A DNA stretch of 64,000 bases from Alphaproteobacteria bacterium (GCA_900768185.1 CAAGCB010000012.1:1-64000); one strand, 5' to 3'. Shown: positions 1 to 7,970, counted from the stretch's first letter. Notes: generated by a model from the letters alone, not told the origin. Numbers and translations: made by a program.

Positions 1-35
1 ATTGGACGGATTTTTTATGTTTGACGGATTGAAAA

Positions 36-65
36 TAAAAAGGGCGAAAACCTAGGGTTTCCGCC
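36..65 (-). terminator. Rho-independent terminator of tRNA-Val
   Basis: On the minus strand, just after the tRNA CCA end, GGCGGAAACC (56-65) pairs with GGTTTTCGCC (43-52) around a 3-nt loop, with one G-U pair. A T-rich tract follows (41-36 and beyond). Confidence 0.7.
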
Positions 66-71
66 GTTTTT

Positions 72-146
72 TGGTGGGCGCAGCAGGGATCGAACCTGCG
101 ACCCCTACCGTGTGAAGGTAATGCTCTACCGCTGAGCTATGCGCCC
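72..146 (-). tRNA. tRNA-Val(CAC)
   Basis: Read on the minus strand, a complete cloverleaf is visible: acceptor GGGCGCA/TGCGCCC, D-arm, a 7-nt anticodon loop TTCACAC (anticodon CAC, reading GUG valine), and the T-arm GGTTCGATCC. The 3' CCA is encoded. It is a single gene followed by its own terminator. Confidence 0.95.
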
Positions 147-238
147 GATAGAAGTCGTTTTCCTTATAAGCTTTTGTTGCTTTCGCGTCAAGGGGTGTTT
201 ATCTTATTTTTTCAAATTGGACGCGCGAAAGGAAAAAA

Positions 239-1429
239 ATGAAAAAATACGGTTTGATCGTTATCGGAGCGGGCGCCGCGGGATTAACTGCCGCCGCATG
301 CGCCGCGCGGTTTGGAAAATCCGTTTTGATTATCGAAAAAAACGCGGAACCGGCGCGGAAAATCTATGTTTCCGGCGGCGGAAAGTGCAACTTTTCAAAC
401 CGTCGCGTCAATGGTGATCATTATTTGTCCGCCAACCCCCGTTTTTGCAGATCGGCGCTGGCGGGTGTCACGCCCGACGATGTTTTAAAACGGCTGAACG
501 ACGCCCGCATCGGGTGGGAGGAACGCGAAGACGGAAAATTGTTCGCTTTTTCCGGCGAATCGATCCGTCGTTTCGTTTTGAATGAAGCCCGCGCGGCGGG
601 GGCGGAACTGTTGACGGGGGTCGCTTTGTTCGATTTGCAAAAGTCCGAGGTTTTCCGTCTGACGTGTTCGGCGGGTGAATTTTCCGCCGACGCCGTGCTG
701 ATCGCGACGGGAGGCAAATCCTATCCCGCGCTGGGAGCGACGGGTATCGGTTTTTCTTTGGCGGAAAAATTCGGGCTGAAAGTCGTGCCGCCCGAGCCGG
801 CTTTGGTGTCGCTGAAGCTGGCGTCGGGGACGGCGCCCGATTTGACGGGGCTTTCCGGCGTTTCTTTGCCCGTGAGGATTAAAACGGGCAAGCGCGGACA
901 ATTCGGGGATTTGTTGTTCACGCCGGACGCCGTTTCGGGTCCCGCCGTGCTGCAAACGTCGCTGCGCTGGAACGCCGGCGAAGCGGTCGAAATCGATTTT
1001 TTGCCCGAAACGGATTTGACGGCGGTTTTAAAGACCCGCCGCTTGGCAAAGGAAAAAAAACATCTCGCCGCCGTTTTGAGCGAGATGATGCCGTCGCGTT
1101 TAGCGCGGCGTTTCGTCGGGAATATCGAAGAAAACACGCCGCTTTCCGCTGTTTCGGACAAAGTTTTTTCGAAATTGGATCAGACCGTGAAACATTTTCG
1201 ATTTACACCGCCCGCGACGGGCGGCTGGACAAAAGCCGAAGTCACCAAAGGCGGCGTCGACGTGAACGGATTGTTTTCGGCGACAATGGAAAGCCGGACG
1301 GTTTCGGGGTTGTATTTCGCGGGCGAGGTCGTCGACGTGACGGGCGAAGTCGGCGGATACAACCTGCACTGGGCGTGGGCGTCGGGAACGGCTGCGGGGA
1401 AAGCCGCGGGGGCGCGTCAAACGCTGTGA
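239..1429 (+). CDS. NAD(P)/FAD-dependent oxidoreductase, HI0933/BaiN family
   Basis: The 396-residue flavoprotein starts with a Rossmann FAD-binding motif (GAGAAG, about residues 8-17). The family-typical SGGGKCNFSN follows near residue 41. The C-terminal FAD-closing segment GLYFAGEVVDVTGEVGGYN is at about residues 358-376. This matches the HI0933/YhiN/BaiN group, cytosolic flavoproteins often annotated as aminoacetone oxidase family. Some members reduce unsaturated bile-acid intermediates, but the substrate cannot be read from sequence. The ATG follows a GAAAGGAAAAAA ribosome-binding region. It converges on the virB8-like gene with a 13-bp gap. Confidence 0.9.
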   Translation: MKKYGLIVIGAGAAGLTAAACAARFGKSVLIIEKNAEPARKIYVSGGGKCNFSNRRVNGDHYLSANPRFCRSALAGVTPDDVLKRLNDARIGWEEREDGKLFAFSGESIRRFVLNEARAAGAELLTGVALFDLQKSEVFRLTCSAGEFSADAVLIATGGKSYPALGATGIGFSLAEKFGLKVVPPEPALVSLKLASGTAPDLTGLSGVSLPVRIKTGKRGQFGDLLFTPDAVSGPAVLQTSLRWNAGEAVEIDFLPETDLTAVLKTRRLAKEKKHLAAVLSEMMPSRLARRFVGNIEENTPLSAVSDKVFSKLDQTVKHFRFTPPATGGWTKAEVTKGGVDVNGLFSATMESRTVSGLYFAGEVVDVTGEVGGYNLHWAWASGTAAGKAAGARQTL

Positions 1430-1442
1430 CGCGCATTGAAAA

Positions 1443-2186
1443 TCAGTCGATAAAACGGGCGTTTTTATCTTCTTTGTTAATGGCGCGCGACGACAGCGAA
1501 TATTTGTTGACAAAGAAATTCAGCGGATTTTTCAGCTGTTCGTCCCTGTTCGGATAGCCGCGGGGGCGAAATCCGGCTTCAAGCACGGCGCGCCAGCGTT
1601 TGACGGCGGGCTGTTCGTCTTCGGGCATGGATTCGATCGTGTCAAATTCCGCCATCCACAACCCGTTGCCCAGACGATGGATAAAACGGACGTGGACTTC
1701 GGTCGTCAGTCCTTCCTTCATGCGCGCCAGTCCGATTTCTTTGGCGGCTTTGAATTCCTTGAACGCCTCTTCGCTGGAATACCAAAGCAAATGGCTGTTT
1801 GTTTCGTCCCAGCGCAGGCGCATTTCGTCAATGTCGGACACGATGGTGTGGCGCAACAGGACGTATTGTTTGATGTGTTCTTCCATCATCAGGCGGCTGG
1901 CGGGAACGACGACGACGTTGCGTTCGACGGGTTCCAATTTGTAAAAGCGGCGGTCGATCGCCAAAAGCATCGGTTCGGAACGCAACTGCGGCGACAGCAT
2001 GTACACGACGATCGCCAGCATGATCGTGCCGCACAGCAACGCCGCCGCCACCAGCGTCATGATCCGCGACGTTTTCAAATACCGGCGTTCGGGCATCGCG
2101 CCGACATGCACTTTTTCGGGATAGGCTCCCAGCTTGTCATTAGTGCTTTCGTCGACTTTGGAAAACAGGAATTTGAACAGGTTCAT
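1443..2186 (-). CDS. VirB8-like type IV secretion system protein (orphan)
   Basis: This 247-residue protein has a short cytoplasmic N-terminus, one transmembrane helix (about residues 40-62) and a periplasmic domain. It ends with NPLNFFVNKYSLS, resembling the VirB8 C-terminal signature (NPLGxxVxxY). VirB8 is an inner-membrane scaffold that links the type IV secretion core complex. No other virB/tra gene lies in the window, so it is isolated from its system or has been repurposed. An upstream TTG (2219) is possible, but the ATG at 2186 has a good Shine-Dalgarno (CGAGGAACGCC) and is preferred. The neighbours are an unrelated flavoprotein (convergent) and a small membrane protein (divergent). 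Confidence 0.7.
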   Translation of the reverse strand: MNLFKFLFSKVDESTNDKLGAYPEKVHVGAMPERRYLKTSRIMTLVAAALLCGTIMLAIVVYMLSPQLRSEPMLLAIDRRFYKLEPVERNVVVVPASRLMMEEHIKQYVLLRHTIVSDIDEMRLRWDETNSHLLWYSSEEAFKEFKAAKEIGLARMKEGLTTEVHVRFIHRLGNGLWMAEFDTIESMPEDEQPAVKRWRAVLEAGFRPRGYPNRDEQLKNPLNFFVNKYSLSSRAINKEDKNARFID

Positions 2187-2286
2187 CGGCGTTCCTCGGA
2201 CTTTTTTAGGTATTTTCAAAATACGCCCTTTACTTTAACGGGAGATTAAAATATTTTCCACTTAGATTGTTACGGGTGGTTTGAAA

Positions 2287-2760
2287 ATGCCGAAATTGAA
2301 TTATATCAAGCAAAACATCTTTATGGTTCTGTCGATTTTGACGATTGGCTTTCCTTTTGTCGGATACAAGGTTTTCGGCGGGATCATCGTCAGCCACATG
2401 TATGACGGAGCCTTGATCGCGAACGTCGCCGCCATTGTGTTCATCGTGTGGGGGCTGATCGATCTGGCGTTGAACGCCGCGGGACTGTACACCGTGTGCT
2501 GTCTGGGCGAAGTCCGCTATCCCATTTGCGTTTTGTCGTGGCTGTCGCGGAAAAACCGCGTGCTTTGCCGCTGGAACGATTTCGGCGAAGCGGTCGACAC
2601 GCTGTTGTCGTTTTCGATTGTCGCGCTGGTCGTCGGAAAAAACCTGTTTGTGTTTTTGGACGGCGCGCAAATCAAGTTGTGGAATATCTGCACGGTCGTC
2701 AACGTGCTGGGCGCGGGCGTGGCGCGGCTGGGCGCGTCTCTGTCGCTGGGCATTTCCTGA
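2287..2760 (+). CDS. Small polytopic membrane protein, unknown function
   Basis: The 157-residue product is almost entirely hydrophobic, with about four predicted membrane segments (roughly residues 10-30, 42-66, 105-125 and 133-154) and a short basic loop (WLSRKNRV) in the middle. I do not recognise the family. The ATG at 2287 lies 6 nt after GGGTGGT; an in-frame TTG at 2281 is too close to that Shine-Dalgarno. It is divergent from the virB8-like gene across about 100 bp, so the two could share a regulatory region, and it converges with nrdG. Confidence 0.6.
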   Translation: MPKLNYIKQNIFMVLSILTIGFPFVGYKVFGGIIVSHMYDGALIANVAAIVFIVWGLIDLALNAAGLYTVCCLGEVRYPICVLSWLSRKNRVLCRWNDFGEAVDTLLSFSIVALVVGKNLFVFLDGAQIKLWNICTVVNVLGAGVARLGASLSLGIS

Positions 2761-2779
2761 TTAAAACGGGAAAAAGCGT

Positions 2780-3475
2780 TTATCCGCGGCGGATAATGAA
2801 GTTTTTGAATAAGCCGCGCAGATCGTCCAACAATTCCCTGTCGGTGAAAAAGGCGACGATGTCCGATGATTCCGGCGGTTCTTTTTCGGACGGATGCGGG
2901 CGGTATTGTTGCAAAGCGTACGTCTTCACCCCTCTGTTTGCCAGATCGCGCGCCAGCGACCGCAGTTCGCTTTTGGAAATGACGCGGGGATCCAGCGTCG
3001 TGCGGCATTCAAAGTCGACGCCCGATTTTACCAAAGCGTCCAAACACGATTCGACCGTTTCGCGTCGCGAATGCGGAATGCGGGTTTCATAGGCGTCAAA
3101 AACCGTTTTGACGTCGAAACCGACCCACGAAACCAGCGGCAAAACCTGTTCCAACCGACTGACGTTCACGCCCGACGTGTGCAGTCCGATTTCGTATCCC
3201 AGATCTTTGACGAACTTCATCGATTCGTACAAATCGGGCTGAGCCAACGGTTCGCCGCCCGAAAAAACGACGCCGTCCAGCAGTTTTTTGCGGTCGATCA
3301 GAAATTCGACAAACCGTTCCCATGTGATGAACGGTTCGCTTTTAAAGTTCTGCAATTCGGGGTTATGGCAGTACGGGCACCGTAACGGACACCCCGAACA
3401 AAATAAAACGGCGGCGAGCCTTTCGGGGAAATCCACCGTTGTAAAAGGCTCGACGCCGCCGATGATTACAGGCAT
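2780..3475 (-). CDS. nrdG: Anaerobic ribonucleotide reductase activase NrdG (radical SAM)
   Basis: The 231-residue radical-SAM enzyme has the [4Fe-4S] motif CPLRCPYC near residues 30-37, within a TVDFPERLAAVLFCSGCPLR context typical of activating enzymes. The SAM-binding GGEP motif (FSGGEPLAQ) is near residue 73. It would abstract a hydrogen from the glycine of the NrdD glycyl-radical domain under anaerobic conditions. It lies 7 bp downstream of the small glycyl-radical ORF and behind nrdD, on the same strand, forming an apparent three-gene operon controlled by the NrdR boxes near 5847-5895. Confidence 0.93.
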   Translation of the reverse strand: MPVIIGGVEPFTTVDFPERLAAVLFCSGCPLRCPYCHNPELQNFKSEPFITWERFVEFLIDRKKLLDGVVFSGGEPLAQPDLYESMKFVKDLGYEIGLHTSGVNVSRLEQVLPLVSWVGFDVKTVFDAYETRIPHSRRETVESCLDALVKSGVDFECRTTLDPRVISKSELRSLARDLANRGVKTYALQQYRPHPSEKEPPESSDIVAFFTDRELLDDLRGLFKNFIIRRG

Positions 3476-3482
3476 AGCCGAC

Positions 3483-3671
3483 TTATTCCGCCGCTACGTC
3501 CAGACATTTTTCAACGGCTTTTTCTTCGGAAAAGCATTTGCGTTCGGCATATTCGGATTTTTTGCCGATGTTGAATTCGGACACCGGACGGAAATATCCC
3601 ATGACGCGCGTCCAAACTTCGCAGGGCTGGCGTTCGCTGTCATTCAGTTTGATTTCGTTTTCTGTTGTCAT
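3483..3671 (-). CDS. Free-standing glycyl-radical domain of class III RNR
   Basis: This 62-residue ORF contains RQPCEVWTRVMGYFRPVSEF, the C-terminal glycyl-radical segment normally fused to NrdD. Gly25 of RVMGY is the expected radical site. The large nrdD ORF ends after its zinc ribbon and lacks this segment, so the small protein would have to supply the radical. Both ORFs are in the same frame but are separated by TAA and a second in-frame TAG. The ATG has only a weak upstream purine tract (GAGTAGAGAAC). Its role as a separate subunit is inferred; a degraded fusion is the alternative. The spare glycyl-radical protein GrcA of pyruvate formate-lyase is a conceptual parallel. Confidence 0.8.
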   Translation of the reverse strand: MTTENEIKLNDSERQPCEVWTRVMGYFRPVSEFNIGKKSEYAERKCFSEEKAVEKCLDVAAE

Positions 3672-3726
3672 GTTCTCTACTCGCTATGTTGGGTTGGGGT
3701 TAAAGATAATGTTTTCTTTTTGCTTT

Positions 3727-3757
3727 GGCAAGCCTGTTTAGCAGGAGCAGGCTTGCC
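3727..3757 (-). other. Inverted repeat enclosing the nrdD stop codon
   Basis: A perfect 10-bp stem, GGCAAGCCTG (3727-3736) with CAGGCTTGCC (3748-3757), has an 11-nt loop that holds the TAA stop of nrdD (3738-3740). No U-tract follows, so it does not look like a classical terminator. It could protect the mRNA end or modulate expression of the downstream glycyl-radical ORF. Confidence 0.6.
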
Positions 3758-5804
3758 GGCGTTTGACGGCGATAAGTTCTTCGTCGCACAGGGGGCAGAA
3801 TTTATGTTCGCCCGAAATGTATCCGTGTTTGGGACAAATAGAGAAAGTAGGTGTCACCGTTACATAGGGTATCCTATAATTCTCTAAAACTCTCTTAAGA
3901 AGTTTGCGGCAGGTTTTCGAATCCGAAATCCGTTCGCCCATGTACAGATGCATGACCGTGCCGCCCGTGTATTTCGACTGCAGGGATTCCTGCAAATTCA
4001 GCGCGGTGAACGGATCGTCCGTGAAACCGACCGGCAACTGCGAAGAGTTCGTGTAATACGGCGCCGCTTTCGTTCCCGCCTGAATGATGTCGGGATAGCG
4101 TTTCCGATCTTCTTTTGCCAAACGGTAGGTCGTTCCTTCGGCGGGCGTGGCTTCCAGATTGTACATGCTGCCCGTTTCCTGTTGGAACACGACCATTTTG
4201 TTGCGAATGTATTCCAAAAAGCGGTTCGCGAACGCCTGACCGAACGAATCCGTGATATCGTGTTCGTCGTTCGTAAAGTTGCGAATCATTTCGTTGACGC
4301 CGTTGACGCCGATTGTCGAAAAATGGTTTCTCAGCGTTCCCAGATAGCGTTTTGTGAACGGGAACAACCCCGCGTCCATGTGGCGCTGAATGACTTTGCG
4401 TTTGATTTCCAGCGTCGTGCGCGCCAGATCCATCAATTCGTCCAGCCGTTTCATCATGCCGACTTCGTCGCCTTTGAACAAATAGCCCAAGCGCGCGCAG
4501 TTCAGCGTGACGACGCCGATCGACCCCGTCTGTTCGGCGGAACCGAACAATCCGTTGCCGCGCGCCAGCAATTCGCGCAAATCAAGCTGCAAACGGCAGC
4601 ACATCGACCGCACCTGACCCGGTTTCAAACTGGAGTTGATGAAGTTTTGGAAATAGGGCAAACCGTATTTCGCCGTCATTTCGAACAGCAAATCGGCGTT
4701 TTCGCTTTCCCACGGGAAATCGGGCGTGATGTTGTACGTCGGAATCGGAAAGGTGAACAGGCGTCCTTTGGCGTCGCCGGCGGTCATGACTTCGATGTAC
4801 GCTTTGTTGATCATGTCCATTTCGGCTTGCAGATCGCCGTAAGTGAAATCCATCTCCTCGCCGCCGATGACGGGAGTCTGTTCGCGCAAATCTTCGGGGC
4901 AGACCCAATCGAACGTCAGGTTCGTAAAGGGCGTCTGCGTTCCCCAGCGCGACGGGACGTTCAGGTTGTAAATGAATTCCTGAAAATTCTGCTTCACTTC
5001 GTCATAAGTCAGTTTGTCCTTGCGGATAAAAGGCGCCAGATAGGTGTCGACGGACGAAAAAGCCTGCGCGCCCGCCCATTCATTTTGCAAAGTGCCGAGA
5101 AAGTTGACCATCTGCCCCAACGCGGATCCCAAATGTTTGGGAATGCCCGATTCGACTTTGCCGGGAACGCCGTTCAGCCCTTCTTGCAACAGGGCGCGCA
5201 AAGACCAGCCCGCGCAATATCCGGACAGCATGTCCAGATCATGAATGTGAAAATCGCCGTTGCGGTGCGCTTCGCCCGCCGCCTGCGGATAAACGTGCGA
5301 CAGCCAGTAGTTCGCGATGATCTTGCCCGATACGTTCAAAATCAATCCGCCCAGCGAATACCCCTGATTCGCGTTCGCGTTGACGCGCCAGTCCGCACGT
5401 TCCAGATATTCGTTGACCGAAGACGCGACGTCAATCAGCGTCTTTTTGTCCTGACGGGATTTGTTGCGGTTTTCGCGGTACACGATATAGGCGCGCGCCG
5501 TTGTGTAATAATTCGCGGAAATCAAAACCTGTTCGACAACGTCCTGAATCTGTTCGATCGTCGGCAAGACGCCTTTGGAAAAACGGTGGCGCAAAACCTT
5601 CGTCACCTGATTCGTCAGCAACGCGGATTCGTCTTCGTCAAATTCTCCGGTCGCTTCGCCGGCGCGGCGAATGGCGGACATGATTTTTTCGGAATTGAAA
5701 ATGACCTGGGAACCGTCGCGTTTGACGATGCGGGATAAATCATTGCTGGCGTCGTCGTCGGGCGCCGTGTTCACGATTTCCAGTTTCGGTGTCTGGTCGG
5801 ACAT
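3738..5804 (-). CDS. nrdD: Anaerobic ribonucleoside-triphosphate reductase, large chain (without glycyl-radical tail)
   Basis: The 688-residue protein begins with an ATP-cone allosteric domain (RIVKRDGSQVIFNSEKI, about residues 25-115). The class III RNR barrel follows, including DFHIHDLD and a CCRLQLDLREL segment. It ends in a zinc ribbon (CPKHG...CPLCDEE). It reduces NTPs to dNTPs anaerobically. The usual C-terminal RVxGYxRP glycyl-radical motif is absent and is found on the next ORF. The ATG at 5804 has GGAG 8 nt upstream; an upstream in-frame ATG (5852) would overlap an NrdR box and is rejected. Confidence 0.93.
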   Translation of the reverse strand: MSDQTPKLEIVNTAPDDDASNDLSRIVKRDGSQVIFNSEKIMSAIRRAGEATGEFDEDESALLTNQVTKVLRHRFSKGVLPTIEQIQDVVEQVLISANYYTTARAYIVYRENRNKSRQDKKTLIDVASSVNEYLERADWRVNANANQGYSLGGLILNVSGKIIANYWLSHVYPQAAGEAHRNGDFHIHDLDMLSGYCAGWSLRALLQEGLNGVPGKVESGIPKHLGSALGQMVNFLGTLQNEWAGAQAFSSVDTYLAPFIRKDKLTYDEVKQNFQEFIYNLNVPSRWGTQTPFTNLTFDWVCPEDLREQTPVIGGEEMDFTYGDLQAEMDMINKAYIEVMTAGDAKGRLFTFPIPTYNITPDFPWESENADLLFEMTAKYGLPYFQNFINSSLKPGQVRSMCCRLQLDLRELLARGNGLFGSAEQTGSIGVVTLNCARLGYLFKGDEVGMMKRLDELMDLARTTLEIKRKVIQRHMDAGLFPFTKRYLGTLRNHFSTIGVNGVNEMIRNFTNDEHDITDSFGQAFANRFLEYIRNKMVVFQQETGSMYNLEATPAEGTTYRLAKEDRKRYPDIIQAGTKAAPYYTNSSQLPVGFTDDPFTALNLQESLQSKYTGGTVMHLYMGERISDSKTCRKLLKRVLENYRIPYVTVTPTFSICPKHGYISGEHKFCPLCDEELIAVKRRQACSC

Positions 5805-5846
5805 AGGAATCTCCGTAGTTTCATAGGTTTGACGGGACTGACGAAA

Positions 5847-5895
5847 ACACAACAGGTTGTGTTCTCCTTCGTGTTAATGCGACAATATATTGATA
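5847..5895 (-). promoter_or_regulatory. Tandem NrdR boxes over the nrdD promoter
   Basis: Box 1 (5847-5862) is a near-perfect palindrome, ACACAACAGGTTGTGT, matching 13 of 16 positions of the NrdR consensus acaCwAtATaTwGtgt. Box 2 (5880-5895) contains the exact core CAATATATTG. Their centres are 33 bp apart, the helical phasing expected for NrdR. On the minus strand, TTGCAC (5911-5906), a 16-bp spacer and TATATT (5889-5884) form a promoter whose -10 lies inside box 2. Repression by NrdR-nucleotide is inferred; no nrdR gene is in the window. Confidence 0.8.
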
Positions 5896-5911
5896 TTGAA
5901 AGCCTGTGCAA

Positions 5912-6154
5912 CAGAAAAATTATTTTTTTTCGATTGACAGGAAAAAGACAGGATTTCCGCCGATTTTTTCTTTCGGGCGTTTTTCGTTTTTTAACGATTT
6001 TTTAACGCCCGACGTTTTCATACCATAGCCGTTTGAAACGGGAAGTCAAACGGAAAAATGAAAATCCTTGATTTGCGCCGATTCACGCCGATTCGAATTT
6101 AGAACGAATCAAAACAACGCGGATTCTTAAAGGGATCGGACGAAAGAGGGAAGC
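5912..6154. other. Intergenic region upstream of nrdD
   Basis: Between the nrdD promoter and the terminator of the cysteine-rich gene I see no convincing ORF. The stretch contains short T-rich tracts, a repeated GCCGATTC (two close copies around 6078-6095) and a GAATTTAGAACGAATC imperfect dyad. No further function can be supported. Confidence 0.5.
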
Positions 6155-6189
6155 CGAAAAAAACGGCGGAAGATCATCTTCCGCCGTTT
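6155..6189 (-). terminator. Rho-independent terminator of the cysteine-rich repeat gene
   Basis: AACGGCGGAAGAT/ATCTTCCGCCGTT-type stem (6162-6188, near perfect), followed on the minus strand by a seven-plus T run (6163-6156). It lies 23 bp downstream of the stop codon. Confidence 0.88.
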
Positions 6190-6211
6190 GTTATGGAGGT
6201 GTTAAGACTTT

Positions 6212-7531
6212 TTAATATTGAACGGCGGTCTGGCAGGTGTAGTTCGTACCTTTGACCAGATAGTCGATATTCCAGCCCGTCGTGCAACCGTAGCCGCAGG
6301 ATTTCGGGTACTTCGTGCAGACCAGTTCCTGACCGTTGTTCTTGTCGCCCGGACGATCGTAGCTGAACCCGTCGCCGCAATATTTGACGCAGTCGGCGTC
6401 TCTGCCCGATTGGCGGGCGGTCTGGCAGGTGTAGTTCGATCCTTTGACCAGATAGTCGATATCCCAGCCCGTCGTGCAACCGTAGCCGCAGGACAGCGGA
6501 TATTTCGTGCAGACGATTTCCTTGCCGCCGTTTTTGGCGCCGGCACGCGGTTCGCCGAATCCGTCGCCGCAATGTTTCACGCATTCGGCTTCCTCACCGG
6601 CTTGAATCGCGGTCTGGCAGGTGTAGTTCGTGCCGTTGACCAGATAGTCGATGTCCCAGCCCGTCGTGCAACCGTAGCCGCAGGACAGCGGATATTTCGT
6701 GCAGACGATTTCCTTGCCGTTGTTTTTCGACCCGGAACGCGCGCCGCCGAACCCTTCGCCGCAATGTTTCACGCAGGCGGCGTCGGACGTGTCGTTTTCG
6801 TCGGGCTGAATGGCGGTCTGACAGGTGTAGTTCGTGCCGTTGACCAGATAGTCGATGTCCCAGCCCGTCGTGCAACCGTAGCCGCAGGATTTCGGGTATT
6901 TCGTGCAAACGATTTCCTGACCGTTGTTCTTTGCGCCGGCACGCGGTTCGCCGAACCCTTCGCCGCAGTATTTTTCACAGGCGGACTTGTTGTCTTCTTT
7001 CTGAACGGCGGTTTGGCAGGTGTAGTTCGTGCCGTTGACCAGATAGTCGATGTCCCAGCCCGTCGTGCAGCCGTAGCCACATTCTTTGGGATATTTGGTG
7101 CAGACCAGTTCTTTGCCGTTGTTTTTGGCGCCCGGACGGGAGTAGGAAAATCCCTGACCGCAGTTCATCAGACAGCCCGTGTCCAGATCCTGCGCGGACG
7201 GAACGTAGGTGCAGGCGTTGTTTTCCAGTTTGAAACTGGATTTGCACGCCGAGCAGGTGCCTGTTTTCGTATCGCAACTCGCGCAATTTTTGTCGCAGGG
7301 GATTTGGAACGTGTTTTCGGTTTTGGTGCCGTTTTCGTCAATCGTGCTTTTATTGGCGTCGACGGAGCCCAGATGCCCGTTGGAATAGATTGAAACCGCT
7401 TTACCGCGTCCCAGTTTGAAAGCTCTGGCGACGACGAAAGATTCCGAATCGTTGAAAACGCCGGCTGCGTTCGCATTGCAAATTTGCAGGACGAATGCGA
7501 CGGCGCATAATGTCGAAAATGAATGTCTCAT
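6212..7531 (-). CDS. Secreted cysteine-rich protein with five tandem repeats
   Basis: This 439-residue protein has a signal peptide (residues 1-22, cleavage probably after ANA). A small C-x3-C-x2-C / C-x2-C segment (residues 79-107) resembles EGF/furin-type knots. Five tandem repeats of about 64 residues then begin near residues 118, 183, 250, 315 and 379. Each repeat has six cysteines in the same spacing around VCTKYP..CGYGCTTGW(D/N)IDYLV.G(T/S)NYTCQT. Sequence between cysteines is strongly conserved, and the last repeat runs to the C-terminus. The product is likely exported and disulfide-bonded, perhaps a surface or host-interaction protein. I do not recognise a named family. It is monocistronic with its own terminator. 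Confidence 0.8.
   Translation of the reverse strand: MRHSFSTLCAVAFVLQICNANAAGVFNDSESFVVARAFKLGRGKAVSIYSNGHLGSVDANKSTIDENGTKTENTFQIPCDKNCASCDTKTGTCSACKSSFKLENNACTYVPSAQDLDTGCLMNCGQGFSYSRPGAKNNGKELVCTKYPKECGYGCTTGWDIDYLVNGTNYTCQTAVQKEDNKSACEKYCGEGFGEPRAGAKNNGQEIVCTKYPKSCGYGCTTGWDIDYLVNGTNYTCQTAIQPDENDTSDAACVKHCGEGFGGARSGSKNNGKEIVCTKYPLSCGYGCTTGWDIDYLVNGTNYTCQTAIQAGEEAECVKHCGDGFGEPRAGAKNGGKEIVCTKYPLSCGYGCTTGWDIDYLVKGSNYTCQTARQSGRDADCVKYCGDGFSYDRPGDKNNGQELVCTKYPKSCGYGCTTGWNIDYLVKGTNYTCQTAVQY
6215..7183 (-). repeat. Five in-frame coding repeats (about 190-205 bp each)
   Basis: DNA-level copies of the cysteine-rich module occur back to back. The segment encoding CGYGCTTGW.IDYLV is nearly identical at about 6252-6300, 6446-6485, 6634-6675, 6836-6875 and 7034-7073. 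Linkers between copies vary in length (first-cysteine spacing 65, 68, 64 and 64 codons). Such an array can expand or contract by recombination. Confidence 0.9.
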
Positions 7532-7917
7532 CGCTCTGTTTCCCTTGTTAAATGTTTTTCCTCTGTTTATTAGCGTATATTACTTTGAATTAAAAAGTAA
7601 AGCGAAAACGTCACAATTTTGTCATATTTCAAATTTATCATTTAAAATCAATATGATATAGCTGTCTTAAAAATTTGGAAAAAGATTTTTATTGTATTGG
7701 CTTTGTCCGGTTGTTGTTGATTTTTGCAAAAGTTGTTAATTTTTTATAAAAAAATAATACAATAAAATATAAATTACTTTAATTTGTAGTATATAAATAT
7801 TTTGTATATGACGTCCGTCACATTTTTAGTGTGTCTGATGTCACAAATATTGTGTGAGTCTTGTTACGCGTCATGTGTGACGGCACGCACACTTGTAAAA
7901 GGGGGAAATTGAGCGCG
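7532..7917. other. AT-rich leader with a cluster of dyads
   Basis: This roughly 390-bp non-coding stretch separates the cysteine-rich gene from the infC terminator. Positions 7560-7800 are far more AT-rich than the rest of the window and likely hold the promoter of the cysteine-rich gene. Three short dyads lie close together: TGACG-TC-CGTCA (7809-7820), TCACA-aatattg-TGTGA (7841-7857) and CGTCA-TGTG-TGACG (7869-7882). They look like operator sites for a dimeric regulator. No ORF is supported. Confidence 0.5.
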
Positions 7918-7952
7918 AAAAACCCGCGAAAGATTGTAACCTTCGCGGGTTT
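7918..7952 (-). terminator. Rho-independent terminator of thrS-infC
   Basis: On the minus strand, AAACCCGCGAA (7952-7942) pairs perfectly with TTCGCGGGTTT (7930-7920), followed by T residues. It lies 19 bp after the infC stop, so rpmI-rplT do not follow infC here as they do in many bacteria. Confidence 0.9.
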
Positions 7953-7970
7953 AAAGGGGGTGAACGGCGA

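Noticed and set aside
3738..3740. Selenocysteine or simple readthrough linking nrdD with the glycyl-radical ORF
   Set aside because: The stop is TAA, not TGA, and a second in-frame TAG follows before the small ORF; readthrough would have to pass both.
3948..5738. 596-codon plus-strand frame opposite nrdD
   Set aside because: Antisense shadow of a conserved gene with Arg/Phe/Gln/Val-biased composition and no recognisable motif.
6215..7183. CRISPR-like repeat array
   Set aside because: Repeats are about 190-205 bp, in frame and translated as a cysteine-rich module; there are no short direct repeats with unique spacers and no cas gene.
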